A stretch of 64,000 bases of DNA, from NCBI RefSeq assembly GCF_014192715.1, contig NZ_JACHYH010000001.1, positions 806,001-870,000 on the forward strand. Reading direction: 5' to 3'. This DNA is from Luteibacter sp. Sphag1AF (GTDB lineage: Bacteria > Pseudomonadota > Gammaproteobacteria > Xanthomonadales > Rhodanobacteraceae). The notes below the pieces were generated by a model. It saw only the letters and a list, made by a program, of their open reading frames with translations, ran no database searches and was not told the origin of the DNA. This document shows, piece after piece, positions 1-8,980 of this stretch (position 1 is the first letter of the stretch; each line of letters begins with the position of its first letter). Made by a program: the position numbers and the translations under genes.

Positions 1-54
1 ACCATGGCGGTGATCGCGGCACGCGGCGGTATCCCGGCGAGCCTGCGCGCGTGA
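1..54 (+). CDS. 3' end of an upstream gene (partial, unidentified)
   Basis: An open frame enters the window from the left and ends at the TGA at 52-54. The visible C-terminus is about 17 residues rich in Ala, Gly and Arg, too short to identify. The stop overlaps the GTG start of the next gene at 51 (GTGA overlap), which suggests the two genes are co-transcribed and translationally coupled. Confidence 0.45.
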   Translation, partial: TMAVIAARGGIPASLRA

Positions 55-998
55 CGGCGCGGGCGCCCTATGCGGCGCTGTCGCCCGATGTCGTGCTGGC
101 TGCGGTGGAAGCCGCCGGCCCCTGGACAGACGGCCGCCTGCTCACCTTGAACAGCTACGAGAACCGTGTCTTCCAGATTGGCCTGGAAGATGGCGGCTTC
201 CTCGTCGCCAAGTTCTACCGGCCTGATCGCTGGACCGATGAAGCCATCAGCGAGGAACATGCCTTCGCGCTGGAACTGGCCGGCGCGGAACTCCCGATGG
301 TGGCGCCCATGGCTTTCGACGGGCACACGCTGCTGCGTCACGAAGGCTTCCGTTACGCGCTGTATCCGCGTCGCGGGGGGCGCGCGCCATCGCTGGAGTC
401 ACCCGAGCAACTGCAATGGCTCGGCCGCCTGCTGGCCCGCATGCATGGCATCGGCGCGCGCGCCCGCTTCGAGGCGCGCGGCACGCTGGATCGCGCCAGC
501 ATGGTCACGGCCCCCGTGCAGGCCGCCCTGTCATCGTCGTTGCTGCCGCCGCATCTGCATGATGCCTACCGGCGTGCCAGCGAGCGCGCAGGCGATGCGA
601 TTGACGCCCGAATCCATGCCGTGGGCCCGGTGTCCCGCCTGCGGCTGCATGGCGATTGCCATCCGGGCAACGTGCTGTGGACCGACAACGGCCCCCATTT
701 CGTCGATCTGGACGACGCCCGCACCGGCCCGGCCGTGCAGGACCTGTGGATGCTTGCCGGCGACGACGCCGCCATGGATGCACTGCTGGACGGCTACGAG
801 CAATTCCGCGATTTCGACCGCACCGAACTGGCCCTGATTCCCGCCCTGCGCGCGATGCGCCAGGTGCATTACGCGGGCTGGATCGCGCAACGCTGGCATG
901 ATCCGGCCTTCCCCGCCGCGTTTCCCTTCGCCGCTGAAGCGCGCTGGTGGGAGCAACACATCGCCGATCTTCACGACATGGCCGACGACCTCGGCTGA
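51..998 (+). CDS. srkA: SrkA/YihE-type stress response serine/threonine protein kinase
   Basis: A 315-residue cytoplasmic kinase of the SrkA (YihE/RdoA) family, close to the 328 residues of the E. coli protein. The family has a choline-kinase-like (APH) fold. Visible motifs are the catalytic loop LHGDCHPGN, with the catalytic Asp at about residue 202, and the metal-binding FVDLDDA segment at about residues 217-223 (the family DFD equivalent). The family is linked to protection from stress-induced death downstream of toxin-antitoxin and envelope stress. That role is family knowledge and the sequence here does not show it. The GTG start overlaps the preceding stop. Confidence 0.88.
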   Translation: MTARAPYAALSPDVVLAAVEAAGPWTDGRLLTLNSYENRVFQIGLEDGGFLVAKFYRPDRWTDEAISEEHAFALELAGAELPMVAPMAFDGHTLLRHEGFRYALYPRRGGRAPSLESPEQLQWLGRLLARMHGIGARARFEARGTLDRASMVTAPVQAALSSSLLPPHLHDAYRRASERAGDAIDARIHAVGPVSRLRLHGDCHPGNVLWTDNGPHFVDLDDARTGPAVQDLWMLAGDDAAMDALLDGYEQFRDFDRTELALIPALRAMRQVHYAGWIAQRWHDPAFPAAFPFAAEARWWEQHIADLHDMADDLG

Positions 999-1022
999 CG
1001 CCTTACCTGTACTGGAGTGTTC

Positions 1023-1460
1023 ATGCGTTCGCTGCTATTTCGCATCATCGGTGTCTTTCAAATCGCGGGCGGCCTGTTTGGCCTGGTCGCGCTGATCCAT
1101 CGCGTGCTCGGCGCTGGCGGCATCAATGCCGTGATCGCCGTGCTGGGCTTTCTTGCCTTCGTCTTCGTGATGGTGGCCGGCGTGCTTCTGATTGCCGGCG
1201 ATGCGCTGGGCGAGCGGCTGTCTTTCTGGGCACAACTGTTGCAGACGCCCCTGCTCGCCACTCCCATGATCAGCTATGCCTTCAACAGCGGCGCTTTCGC
1301 CAATCTGTTCCTCACGCTGCAGTCCTCACCGCGTGCCGGTTTTGACTGGTCCATAGCCACACACGGCTGGCTGCTGGCGTTCAACGGGCCTTCGGTATCG
1401 CATATCGGCGTGAACCTGCTGGCGCTGGCGTCGGTGTTCATCCTGCGGTTCAGCCGCTAA
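1023..1460 (+). CDS. small four-helix membrane protein, function unknown
   Basis: A 145-residue, strongly hydrophobic protein with about four predicted transmembrane segments (roughly residues 5-27, 33-60, 65-95 and 115-143) and few charged residues. I do not recognise a named family. The ATG at 1023 is preferred over the in-frame GTG at 1017 because GGAG at 1014-1017 lies 5 nt upstream of it. The gene follows srkA by 24 bp and is probably in the same transcript. It may be an inner-membrane protein of the DUF type common in this order, but nothing visible assigns a function. Confidence 0.72.
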   Translation: MRSLLFRIIGVFQIAGGLFGLVALIHRVLGAGGINAVIAVLGFLAFVFVMVAGVLLIAGDALGERLSFWAQLLQTPLLATPMISYAFNSGAFANLFLTLQSSPRAGFDWSIATHGWLLAFNGPSVSHIGVNLLALASVFILRFSR

Positions 1461-1466
1461 GACCGC

Positions 1467-1472
1467 TACAAT
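1467..1472 (+). promoter_or_regulatory. candidate -10 element for rlmI (possible leaderless transcript)
   Basis: TACAAT matches the sigma-70 -10 consensus at 5 of 6 positions and ends exactly 6 nt before the rlmI ATG. Transcription would then start at or within a base or two of the start codon. No Shine-Dalgarno sequence and no good -35 hexamer are visible. Confidence 0.35.
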
Positions 1473-1478
1473 TGCCGG

Positions 1479-2651
1479 ATGAACACGCCTAATTCCCGCC
1501 CCACCATCCGCCTCAAGACCGACCGCGCCCCGGGTCATCCCTGGGTCTGGTCCGCACAGGTCATCAAGCCCGACGACCGTCTGCCGCCCGGCAGCGTTGT
1601 CGACATCGTGCAATCGAAGGGCGGATTCGTCGGTCGCGGTTTCTGGAATGGCCACGCGCGCGTCGCGCTGCGCGTGCTGACCACGTCGCCCGACGAAGCC
1701 ATCGACGACGCCTGGATCGCCGCGCGCATCGCGCGTGCCGTGGACATGCGCCGCACGATGCTGCGCCTGGACGAGCACAGCGACGCATGGCGCGTGGTGC
1801 ACAGCGAGGGTGATGGCCTTTCCGGCCTGGTGGTCGACCGCTACGCCAATCATCTGGTGGTGGAATATTTCGCGGCCGGCATGTGGCGTTTCCGCGAAAC
1901 CATCCACGCCGAACTGCTGCGCCATTTCCCGGGCAGCTCGCTGTACTGGTTCGCTGAGCAGCACGTCCAGCGCCAGGAATCGTTCGACGTACGCTCCGGC
2001 GACGCACCCGATGCCGTGGAAGTCCACGAGCATGGCCTGCGTTTCCACGCGGCACCGGGTCTTGGCCACAAGACTGGCTTCTTTGCCGACCAGCGCGACA
2101 ACCGCCGCCGCTTCGCCGAACTGGCGCGCGGCAAGCGCGTGCTTGACCTGTGCTGCAACGCCGGCGGATTCGCCGTGCACGCCATGGCGGCTGGCGCGCG
2201 CGAAGCCATCGGCGTGGACGCCGACGCGGCCATCCTCGAAGTGGCCCGCGCCAACGCCGCACTGAACAACGTGCAGGCCACGTTTGAACAGGGCGACGTC
2301 TTTGAATGGCTGCGTGCTGCCGTAGCCCGTGGCGAGACCTACGATGCCGTGGTGCTGGACCCGCCCAAGCTCACCCGCGACCGCAACCAGGTCGTTGCTG
2401 CGCTGAAGAAGTATTTCGCCATGAACCGCACCGCGCTGGACGTGGTGGCTCCCGGCGGCATCCTGCTCACCTGCTCGTGCACAGGCCTGGTCAGCGAGGG
2501 CGACTTCGTGGAGATGATCCGCCGCGTGTCGCTCAATGCCGGTCGCGAAATCCAGATCCTGCAAAGCGCCGGCGCCGGCGCCGATCACCCGGTATCGAGC
2601 ACCGTGCCCGAAGGCCGGTACCTCAAGGCGGTGTTCTGCCGCGTCGACTGA
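1479..2651 (+). CDS. rlmI: class I SAM-dependent 23S rRNA methyltransferase, RlmI-like
   Basis: A 390-residue protein of the RlmI/YccW family, which makes m5C at 23S rRNA position 1962 (E. coli RlmI is 396 residues). It has an N-terminal PUA-like RNA-binding domain (about 5-85), a central EEHVQ-type region, and a C-terminal Rossmann methyltransferase domain. That domain shows the SAM motif VLDLCCNAGGFAVHA, the catalytic VLDPPK and the TCSC cysteines at about 332 and 334. No Shine-Dalgarno precedes the ATG; a -10-like hexamer sits only 6 nt upstream, so the mRNA may be leaderless. RlmI and the related RlmK/RlmL-type enzymes share this core, so exact base specificity is inferred. Confidence 0.85.
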   Translation: MNTPNSRPTIRLKTDRAPGHPWVWSAQVIKPDDRLPPGSVVDIVQSKGGFVGRGFWNGHARVALRVLTTSPDEAIDDAWIAARIARAVDMRRTMLRLDEHSDAWRVVHSEGDGLSGLVVDRYANHLVVEYFAAGMWRFRETIHAELLRHFPGSSLYWFAEQHVQRQESFDVRSGDAPDAVEVHEHGLRFHAAPGLGHKTGFFADQRDNRRRFAELARGKRVLDLCCNAGGFAVHAMAAGAREAIGVDADAAILEVARANAALNNVQATFEQGDVFEWLRAAVARGETYDAVVLDPPKLTRDRNQVVAALKKYFAMNRTALDVVAPGGILLTCSCTGLVSEGDFVEMIRRVSLNAGREIQILQSAGAGADHPVSSTVPEGRYLKAVFCRVD

Positions 2652-2677
2652 CGGGTCGTTCACCGGCTCTTGATCGC

Positions 2678-2700
2678 ATGCCGGCACACACTGCCGGCAT
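2678..2700 (+). promoter_or_regulatory. perfect 9-bp inverted repeat spanning the start of topoisomerase IB
   Basis: Arms 2678-2686 and 2692-2700 are perfectly complementary, with a 5-nt CACAC loop. The 5' arm begins with one possible ATG (2678), and the second ATG (2699) straddles the end of the 3' arm. There is no following T-run, so it is a poor intrinsic terminator for rlmI. It could mask the translation start or be a weak rlmI terminator. Confidence 0.5.
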
Positions 2701-3799
2701 GACGAAGAAACCACCCGCCGAGGCGCAGGTCATGGCCAGCGCAGAACAGGCCCACGCGAAAGCGGCGGGCCTGATCTACGTTTGCGATACCGACCAGGGC
2801 ATCACCCGCTGTCGACAGGGGAAGGGATTTTCGTATCGGGATGCCGACGGCAAACGCATCACCGACGACGACGTGCTGACCCGCATCCGCGCACTGGCCA
2901 TTCCGCCAGCTTATACCCGCGTCTGGATCTGCCCCAGCGCACGCGGACATATCCAGGCCACCGGCCGTGATGCCCGCATGCGCAAGCAATACCGCTATCA
3001 CGTGCGCTGGCGCAGTGAGCGCGACCGGGGCAAGTTCGAGCACATTCTGGCGTTTGGTCAGGCACTCCCCGCCCTGCGCCGACGACTGAAACGCGACCTG
3101 GCGCTGCCGGGCCTGCCACGGGACAAAGTGCTCGCACTGATCGTGAGCCTGCTTGAAGAAACGATGATCCGTATCGGCAACGATGCCTACGCCCGCGAGA
3201 ACAACTCCTTCGGCCTGACCACGCTACGCTCGCGCCACGTGGAAGTGCGCCGGGGCCGCATCGAATTCCGCTTCCGTGGCAAAAGCGGCCAATGGCGGGA
3301 AGTGGCGCTGGACGATGCGCGGCTGGTGAAAGCGGTGCGCAAAGTGCAGGACCTGCCCGGCCAGCGCGTCTTCCAGTTCATTGACGATGAAGGACACCGG
3401 CAGCCAGTGGACTCAGGCATGGTCAACGATTACCTGCGCGAGGCCACCACGGGCGAATTCACCGCCAAGGATTTCCGCACCTGGGGCGGTACCGTGCAGG
3501 CAGTGGCCGTACTGGCGCGCACACCGCTTCCCCAGACCGGTGGCGAACGGGCGATCCGTTCGGCGCTGGCTTCGGCCGTTGCGGAGGTCGCGCAGGTCCT
3601 GGGTAATACACCGGCTGTATGTCGGAGGTCGTATATCCATCCGGAAGTGTTTGCCGGATGGTTGGACGGCGATTTGCACAAACGTGTTCCCGAAGACAGC
3701 GCGCGTTACCCGCGCAAGCTGGAACGACTGACACTGGCCTGGCTCAAGAAGCGACTTCGTGCCGGAACAGGCGCACATCGAAAGCGGACCCCGATATAG
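2699..3799 (+). CDS. DNA topoisomerase IB (poxvirus/bacterial type)
   Basis: A 366-residue type IB topoisomerase, which relaxes supercoils through a 3'-phosphotyrosyl intermediate. The N-terminal beta domain includes GFSYRDADGKRI and PPAYTRVWICP. The catalytic domain carries the family residues KDFRTWGGT (Arg and Lys region) and the nucleophile Tyr at about 312 in SYIHPEVF. The size fits bacterial TopIB (about 340-370 residues). In-frame ATGs lie at 2678 and 2699; neither has a clear ribosome site, and 2699 gives the more usual Lys/Pro-rich N-terminus. Starting at 2678 adds seven residues. The enzyme is optional in bacteria and lies here beside unrelated housekeeping genes. Confidence 0.9.
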   Translation: MTKKPPAEAQVMASAEQAHAKAAGLIYVCDTDQGITRCRQGKGFSYRDADGKRITDDDVLTRIRALAIPPAYTRVWICPSARGHIQATGRDARMRKQYRYHVRWRSERDRGKFEHILAFGQALPALRRRLKRDLALPGLPRDKVLALIVSLLEETMIRIGNDAYARENNSFGLTTLRSRHVEVRRGRIEFRFRGKSGQWREVALDDARLVKAVRKVQDLPGQRVFQFIDDEGHRQPVDSGMVNDYLREATTGEFTAKDFRTWGGTVQAVAVLARTPLPQTGGERAIRSALASAVAEVAQVLGNTPAVCRRSYIHPEVFAGWLDGDLHKRVPEDSARYPRKLERLTLAWLKKRLRAGTGAHRKRTPI

Positions 3800-3840
3800 T
3801 GACGGCCAAGGGACAACCGACGACAGCGCAGAGGCGCGGC

Positions 3841-4776
3841 ATGCGGCAATTCATAGCTCGACTGATACTGTGCGGCGCGCTTGGCGTGGCCGGCACAACA
3901 GCCGTGCCTGCACGCGCTCAACAGGAGGCGCCGATCCCGGTGCCGCTGGCGCTTCCCGATGCGTCATCGCACCAGGGCGTGGTCGACGAAAGCTGGATCA
4001 TCGCCCCACGCAACCTCCCTCACGCCACACTTGCCGCCGTCAAGAATTACGCCGACGAAGGCGATCTGGCCGCAGGTGTGTCACTGCGCTATCGCATTCC
4101 GGGCGCGGACTGGATCATCGCCGACGTCTTCATCTACCCAGCCGGTCAGGGCGACACGAAGCGCATGCTGAAGCAGGCGGTGGAAGATTTTCGCGAATCC
4201 ATCGCCTACGCCGAACGCCAGTCGATCTACCGGAACATCTGGTGGGGTCAGGAAGAGGACTATGCCACGCCGCTGACCGGCGGTGACAAGCTGGCAGGGC
4301 GATTCCTGCCGCTGGTGTTCGACGCGCAGAACGACATGCTCACGTCGCGTACGTACCTGTTCTACCGCAAGCTCTATTTCCTGAAAATCCGCCTGACCAC
4401 GACCGTCGATGCCGTGGACTCGCTGTCGGACATGGCCGATGGCTTCATTCGCGACGTGGTCAACGGCGTGGACATCGTCAGCGTGGGTACGTGTGGCCGC
4501 TCGTTCGATCTCCAGGTACTGGCGCCCGGCCAGTCACTTCCCTCGGACATGTCCGATGGCGTCAGCCCGGAAGGTTTCCGCGCGATGCTGAAGACGCAGC
4601 CGGGCTCGGCAAGCTACGCCACCCAGCTGAGCAAGGCACTGGCGCTGGCCGGCAAGCGCCAGCGCGCGCAGGGCTGCACCAGTCTCGACTACCACCCGCC
4701 CGCCGACGACCCGACGCATGCGGTCCTGCATCTGCGCTTCGGGCCGAACGATTGGGGCGCCGCACCGCGCCAGTAA
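3841..4776 (+). CDS. secreted protein of unknown function
   Basis: A 311-residue protein with a clear Sec signal peptide: charged MRQFIAR, a hydrophobic core, and a probable cleavage after ARA near residue 25. The mature part has mixed alpha/beta character, with a long segment around YLFYRKLYFLKIRLTTTVD and two Cys residues that could form a disulfide. I recognise no catalytic motif or named domain. It begins 41 bp after the topoisomerase gene, so co-transcription is possible. The upstream in-frame codons back to 3619 overlap topoisomerase and lack a signal peptide, so the ATG at 3841 is chosen. Confidence 0.7.
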   Translation: MRQFIARLILCGALGVAGTTAVPARAQQEAPIPVPLALPDASSHQGVVDESWIIAPRNLPHATLAAVKNYADEGDLAAGVSLRYRIPGADWIIADVFIYPAGQGDTKRMLKQAVEDFRESIAYAERQSIYRNIWWGQEEDYATPLTGGDKLAGRFLPLVFDAQNDMLTSRTYLFYRKLYFLKIRLTTTVDAVDSLSDMADGFIRDVVNGVDIVSVGTCGRSFDLQVLAPGQSLPSDMSDGVSPEGFRAMLKTQPGSASYATQLSKALALAGKRQRAQGCTSLDYHPPADDPTHAVLHLRFGPNDWGAAPRQ

Positions 4777-4833
4777 TTCTCAGGCCCTGAGAAGCCAGCG
4801 GGTAGACTGTGTGCCTGTCACACGGATCGCCCC

Positions 4834-6297
4834 ATGCCTCTTACCACTGTGCTGCTCATCCTCACTCTCCTGATCGCACTTGCCTGCGTCGGCCTGCTGG
4901 TCATTTTGGTCGGCCGGGGCCGCAACGACGGCGCACTGGTCGAGCGCCTGGAAGCCATGCGAGAAGACAACCGCCGGCTGGAAGCCGCACTGCGCGAAGA
5001 ACAGCGTGCGGGCCGCGGCGAACTGGGCCAGACCTTCGCCCAGTTCCGGGGCCACATGCAGGAACAGCTCACCGCCATGTCGCAGCAGCAGCAGGAGCGC
5101 ATCGAAGGCTTCGGCCGCCGCCTCGACCAGCTGACCGAGCGCACCGACAACGGCCTGCAATCGCTGCGCCTGGGGCTGGCGGACGACTCCCGCAAAACCC
5201 GCGAGGAATCGGCGCTCACCCTCAAGCACTTTGGCGAACTGCTGGACAACCGCTTCACCGCGCTGGGCGCCGAAAACGAAAAGCGCCTGACGGACATGCG
5301 CACCACCATCGAAACGCGCCTCACCGCCATCCAGCAGGACAACGCCAGCAAGCTCGAACAGATGCGGGCCACCGTGGACGAAAAACTCCAGTCCACGCTG
5401 GAAACCCGTCTGGGCCAGTCGTTCAAGCTGGTTTCCGACCGCCTTGAAGCCGTGCAGCGCGGCCTCGGCGAAATGCAGACGCTGGCCGCCGGCGTAGGTG
5501 ACCTCAAGCGTGTGCTGACCAACGTGAAAACGCGCGGCACCTTCGGCGAAGTGCAGCTCGGCGCCCTGCTGGAGCAGATTCTGGTGGCCGAACAATACGC
5601 CGCCAACGTCGCCACCATCCCGGGCTCCGCCGAGCGCGTGGAATACGCCATCCGCCTGCCCGGCACCACCGATGGCGAGCCGGTGTGGCTGCCGATCGAC
5701 GCCAAATATCCCATCGAGGATTACCAGCGCCTGCTCGATGCCCAGGACGCCGCCGATGTTGACGGCGCTCTGGTGGCCGGCAAGGCACTGGAGCTGCGCC
5801 TGCGCGAGGAAGCCAAACGCATTCGCGGCAAATATGTTTCGCCGCCCCACACCACCGACTTCGCGATCCTGTTCCTGCCGACCGAAGGCCTCTACGCCGA
5901 GGCGATCCGCCGACCGGGCCTGTCCGATCAGCTTCAGCGCGACTACCGGGTCACCATCGCCGGCCCCACCACGCTGACCGCCCTGCTCAACAGCCTGCAG
6001 ATGGGCTTCCGGACGCTGGCCATCGAAAAGCGCTCCAGCGAGGTCTGGCAGGTGCTGGCTGCGGTGAAGAGCGAGTTCGGCAAGTTCGGCACGGTGCTGG
6101 AAAAAACCCGCAAGCAACTGGACACCGTGCGCAACAGCATCGACAGCGCGGGCGTCCGCACCCGCCAGATCGAGCGCCGCCTGAAGGGCGTGGAATCGCT
6201 CAGTGCCGACGACAGCCAGGCCGCCCTGGCCCTGCTGCCCGGACTGGACGATGAGGCCAGCCCGGAAGTCCCTGACGATGGCGACGAGTCCAGCTGA
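4834..6297 (+). CDS. rmuC: DNA recombination protein RmuC
   Basis: A 487-residue RmuC homologue. Residues about 4-26 form an N-terminal membrane anchor, and residues about 30-210 form a long charged coiled coil rich in Glu, Arg and Gln. The conserved RmuC nuclease-like domain follows, with the recognisable segments [33 protein letters not shown] and [15 protein letters not shown]. The family limits inversions at short inverted repeats and is related to PD-(D/E)XK nucleases. A TAGACT hexamer at 4803-4808 is a weak -10 candidate. No strong ribosome site is visible, but the N-terminal anchor supports this start. The C-terminus is acidic. Confidence 0.92.
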   Translation: MPLTTVLLILTLLIALACVGLLVILVGRGRNDGALVERLEAMREDNRRLEAALREEQRAGRGELGQTFAQFRGHMQEQLTAMSQQQQERIEGFGRRLDQLTERTDNGLQSLRLGLADDSRKTREESALTLKHFGELLDNRFTALGAENEKRLTDMRTTIETRLTAIQQDNASKLEQMRATVDEKLQSTLETRLGQSFKLVSDRLEAVQRGLGEMQTLAAGVGDLKRVLTNVKTRGTFGEVQLGALLEQILVAEQYAANVATIPGSAERVEYAIRLPGTTDGEPVWLPIDAKYPIEDYQRLLDAQDAADVDGALVAGKALELRLREEAKRIRGKYVSPPHTTDFAILFLPTEGLYAEAIRRPGLSDQLQRDYRVTIAGPTTLTALLNSLQMGFRTLAIEKRSSEVWQVLAAVKSEFGKFGTVLEKTRKQLDTVRNSIDSAGVRTRQIERRLKGVESLSADDSQAALALLPGLDDEASPEVPDDGDESS

Positions 6298-6322
6298 GGG
6301 CCAAAATTCCAGCCACGACAGG

Positions 6323-6328
6323 TACAAT
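6323..6328 (+). promoter_or_regulatory. candidate -10 hexamer upstream of folE
   Basis: TACAAT lies 30 nt upstream of the folE ATG, followed by a GAGGA ribosome site at 6346-6350. There is no convincing -35 at 16-18 nt spacing, so this is a suggestion only. If real, it would also drive the downstream Mks-like genes. Confidence 0.3.
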
Positions 6329-6358
6329 GCCCGTTTATTTTCCCTGAGGATTGCCTCG

Positions 6359-6955
6359 ATGAGCGACGACGCCAAGAAAGGCAGCGTGACCCGCGAGCAG
6401 GCCGAGGAAGCGGTTCGCACCCTGCTGGTATGGGCCGGCGAAGATCCTTCCCGTGAAGGCCTTCTCGATACCCCCAAGCGGGTTGTCAAAGCCTATGGCG
6501 ACTGGTTCGCGGGCTACGCCGTCGACCCGGCCGAGTACCTGCGCCGCACCTTCGAGGAAGTGGCCGGCTACGACGAAATGGTCGTGCTGCGCGACATCGA
6601 ATTTGAAAGCCATTGCGAACACCACATGGCGCCGATCATCGGCCGCGCGCACGTGGGCTACATCCCCACCGACCGCGTCGTGGGCATCAGCAAGCTTGCC
6701 CGCGTGGTCGACGGCTTCGCCCGTCGTTTCCAGGTACAGGAAAAGCTCACCGCTCAGATCGCCCATTGCATAGACGACACCCTGCGTCCCCGTGGCGTCG
6801 GCGTCGTGATTGACGCAAGCCACGAATGCATGACCACCCGCGGCGTGCACAAGCGTGGCGTGTCGATGGTCACCAGCCAGATGCTGGGCAGCTTCCGTGA
6901 AGACCCGCGTACCCGCAGTGAGTTCCTGCGGTTCGTCGGCGTCGATCGTCGCTGA
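6359..6955 (+). CDS. folE: GTP cyclohydrolase I (type IA, zinc enzyme)
   Basis: A 198-residue enzyme that converts GTP to 7,8-dihydroneopterin triphosphate, the first step of tetrahydrofolate and biopterin synthesis. The zinc-site signatures are visible: HCEHHMAP, with Cys at about 86 and His at about 89, and HECMTTRG, with Cys at about 157. [13 protein letters not shown] and the C-terminal FLRFV are also typical. GAGGA sits 8 nt before the ATG. The gene ends 2 bp before the start of the Mks-like operon, an unusual partner that suggests folE heads a four- or five-gene transcript. Confidence 0.96.
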   Translation: MSDDAKKGSVTREQAEEAVRTLLVWAGEDPSREGLLDTPKRVVKAYGDWFAGYAVDPAEYLRRTFEEVAGYDEMVVLRDIEFESHCEHHMAPIIGRAHVGYIPTDRVVGISKLARVVDGFARRFQVQEKLTAQIAHCIDDTLRPRGVGVVIDASHECMTTRGVHKRGVSMVTSQMLGSFREDPRTRSEFLRFVGVDRR

Positions 6956-6957
6956 CC

Positions 6958-8268
6958 TTGGCCGACGCTACCGACCACTCGCCCACCGACGAACGTCTGC
7001 AGGATCTCTTCCGCGACGGCATCGTCGCTGAAGACCTGCCCAGCGCCTTCCCGCTGCTGCGCGGACGTGCGCTGCTGCGTGCGTTCAGCGCACTGTTCCA
7101 TGGCAGCGAAGCGCAGGTGCTGCTGCGCCTTCTGGTGTTGCGTACGCTGGGCAACCGTTCTCATGCGCCCGAATGGGCACCCCCGGAAATCCGCGAAGCA
7201 CTCGCCTTCGTGGATCCGGTCAAGCTCGACACCGTCGTTCAGCGCCTGAAGGACCACGAACTCCTGGTCTGGGACAGCGAAACCCTGCGCTATCGCCTGG
7301 GTCAACTGGGCCGCAAGGCGCTCGCCGCGCTGGCCACCATGCTGGAATTCGAGCGCGACGATGACGATGGCCTGGGCTATCTCACCGCGCAGCTGGCCGC
7401 CGGTCAGGCCGTGGGTCGCATCTCCGTCGATGAGCTGGGCCATCTGCTATCGCGACTGTCGGAACTGAAAGACGACTTCGACCGCGCGGTGCTTTCCGGC
7501 TCCGAACACCGTATCCGGCGCGCTGCCGAACGGCTGGATTCGGTGTGGACGTGGGTGGAGAAAGGCACCGAAATCGTGTCGCGCATCGGCGAGCAGGAAG
7601 ACATTGATCCTGCCGCTCATCGTCTTGCCCAGGCGGTGGGTCGCGCGCAAAGTGCGCTGCTGCGGCAGGCGGGCACGTTCCAGCGTGAACTCAACAAGAT
7701 CGACCAGCATCGCGTGCACCTGGGTCGCACCGGCCTGTCCTCGTCCGACCTGGTTGGCTGGCTGCGCTCGCTGGATGTGGAAGCGCTGGCGGCACACGCC
7801 GACGGCCAGTCGCTGATGCCGTTGCCCGCGCCATTCATCCACGATCAGATCGCGCTGGACGTTGCCGAGTTCGAACTGCTGGAGCGCGAGCGCGTCGCCG
7901 CTGAAATCACGGCGCTGCCGGATGCGGAGTCCACCCCGGACACCGCCGACCTACCCATGGACGACGAAGACCTGCGTCATCTGGAATCGTGGCATGCCCA
8001 ACTGGCGGCCATCACGGCTCCGGTCACACTGGAATCCACGCTGGTCGGCGACGATTACGCACTGAGTGCGTATCGCCTGTCGCTGCTGGGCCTGCTGGGC
8101 GATCCGGAATCGGCCGCACTGGAAGGTGGCACCGCGGAGCTTGCGCGCCTCCCGCTCGCACTCGACATTGAACCTCATCTCATCGACGTCGATCTCCCCC
8201 GGATCGCGCTGGTCAGCGCCGGACGCCTCGTGCCGCGCGCGCCAAACGGAAAAAAGACCGATGCATGA
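6958..8268 (+). CDS. MksF/JetA-like putative kleisin of an SMC complex
   Basis: A 436-residue acidic, helical protein. The N-terminal ~120 residues look like winged-helix material, with short basic helices and LRYRLGQLGRKALAALA. Amphipathic helices follow (about 130-290), then a more variable tail. No catalytic motif is visible. I infer a kleisin subunit (MukF/MksF/JetA class) mainly from position: first of three overlapping genes whose third encodes an SMC ATPase, in the same order and size series as MksF-MksE-MksB or JetA-JetB-JetC. The start is TTG at 6958, 2 bp after folE stops. No in-frame ATG occurs before about residue 120, so coupling to folE translation is likely. Confidence 0.6.
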   Translation: MADATDHSPTDERLQDLFRDGIVAEDLPSAFPLLRGRALLRAFSALFHGSEAQVLLRLLVLRTLGNRSHAPEWAPPEIREALAFVDPVKLDTVVQRLKDHELLVWDSETLRYRLGQLGRKALAALATMLEFERDDDDGLGYLTAQLAAGQAVGRISVDELGHLLSRLSELKDDFDRAVLSGSEHRIRRAAERLDSVWTWVEKGTEIVSRIGEQEDIDPAAHRLAQAVGRAQSALLRQAGTFQRELNKIDQHRVHLGRTGLSSSDLVGWLRSLDVEALAAHADGQSLMPLPAPFIHDQIALDVAEFELLERERVAAEITALPDAESTPDTADLPMDDEDLRHLESWHAQLAAITAPVTLESTLVGDDYALSAYRLSLLGLLGDPESAALEGGTAELARLPLALDIEPHLIDVDLPRIALVSAGRLVPRAPNGKKTDA

Positions 8269-8980
8269 CGAAACCGCCACCCTGGTGACGCGCCTTCTGG
8301 CGCAGCGCTGGCTGCCGCGCGAAGACGTGCAGGCACGCCGCGCGTTGCTGGACGACACTTTCCGCGAAGAACTGGACCGCCGCCTCGCATCGGTGGGCCT
8401 GGAACTGCGCGAGCACCCCTATGCCGCCTATATCGGCCTGGCCGTTGCGCGCAGCAGCGAACGCGCCGTATTCGGAGGCAGCGACAGCTGGATTTCCAAC
8501 ACGCTGCAACTGGATCGCGATGCCGTCGCGTTGCTGGTGGTGATCTGGGCGTTGATCGTGCTGCCCAAGCGCCAGCGCCAGCTGGAACGCCAGCAGGCAG
8601 AAGCCGACGCATCGCAGACGCAGATGTTCGCTGAAGGCAAACCCATTCCGCGCGATCCGGCCATTGCGCCTGTGATTGCCGAACGCACGCTGCTGGCCGA
8701 TTTCGGCGACAAGCTGGGCGGCAAGATGCGCATCAACGTCAACCTCGGCATGCTGGCGCGCCTGGGCTTTGTGCAGCGGCGCAAGGGCGAAGTGTCCGAA
8801 GGGCCGCTGCTGGACCTGGCCTTCGACTACGACCGCACTGCACGCCGCATTCTGGATGGCGCACTGGGCGATCTGCTGGCCAACACCGTGCCCCGTGACA
8901 CACGGCACGACACCGCCGACGACATGGACGACCTCGACGACCTGACCGAGACGACCGACGAGGAAGTGCACGATGTTTGA
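8261..8980 (+). CDS. MksE/JetB-like putative KITE subunit of an SMC complex
   Basis: A 239-residue protein with the layout of MksE/JetB (DUF4194-like) KITE proteins. The N-terminal helices (TATLVTRLLAQRWL, REELDRRLASVGLEL) lead into a beta segment YAAYIGLAVARSSER, then LDRDAVALLVVIWALIVLPK, and a second winged-helix-like region with LGMLARLGFVQRR. The C-terminus is very acidic. It overlaps the upstream gene by 8 nt and the SMC gene by 8 nt, implying stoichiometric translation. The assignment combines sequence pattern and synteny and has not been confirmed by a profile search. Confidence 0.58.
   Translation: MHDETATLVTRLLAQRWLPREDVQARRALLDDTFREELDRRLASVGLELREHPYAAYIGLAVARSSERAVFGGSDSWISNTLQLDRDAVALLVVIWALIVLPKRQRQLERQQAEADASQTQMFAEGKPIPRDPAIAPVIAERTLLADFGDKLGGKMRINVNLGMLARLGFVQRRKGEVSEGPLLDLAFDYDRTARRILDGALGDLLANTVPRDTRHDTADDMDDLDDLTETTDEEVHDV

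Noticed and set aside
1326-2714. 462-codon minus-strand frame
   Set aside because: Antisense to rlmI, which has the full PUA and methyltransferase motifs.
4780-6489. 569-codon minus-strand frame
   Set aside because: Antisense to rmuC; low-complexity product.
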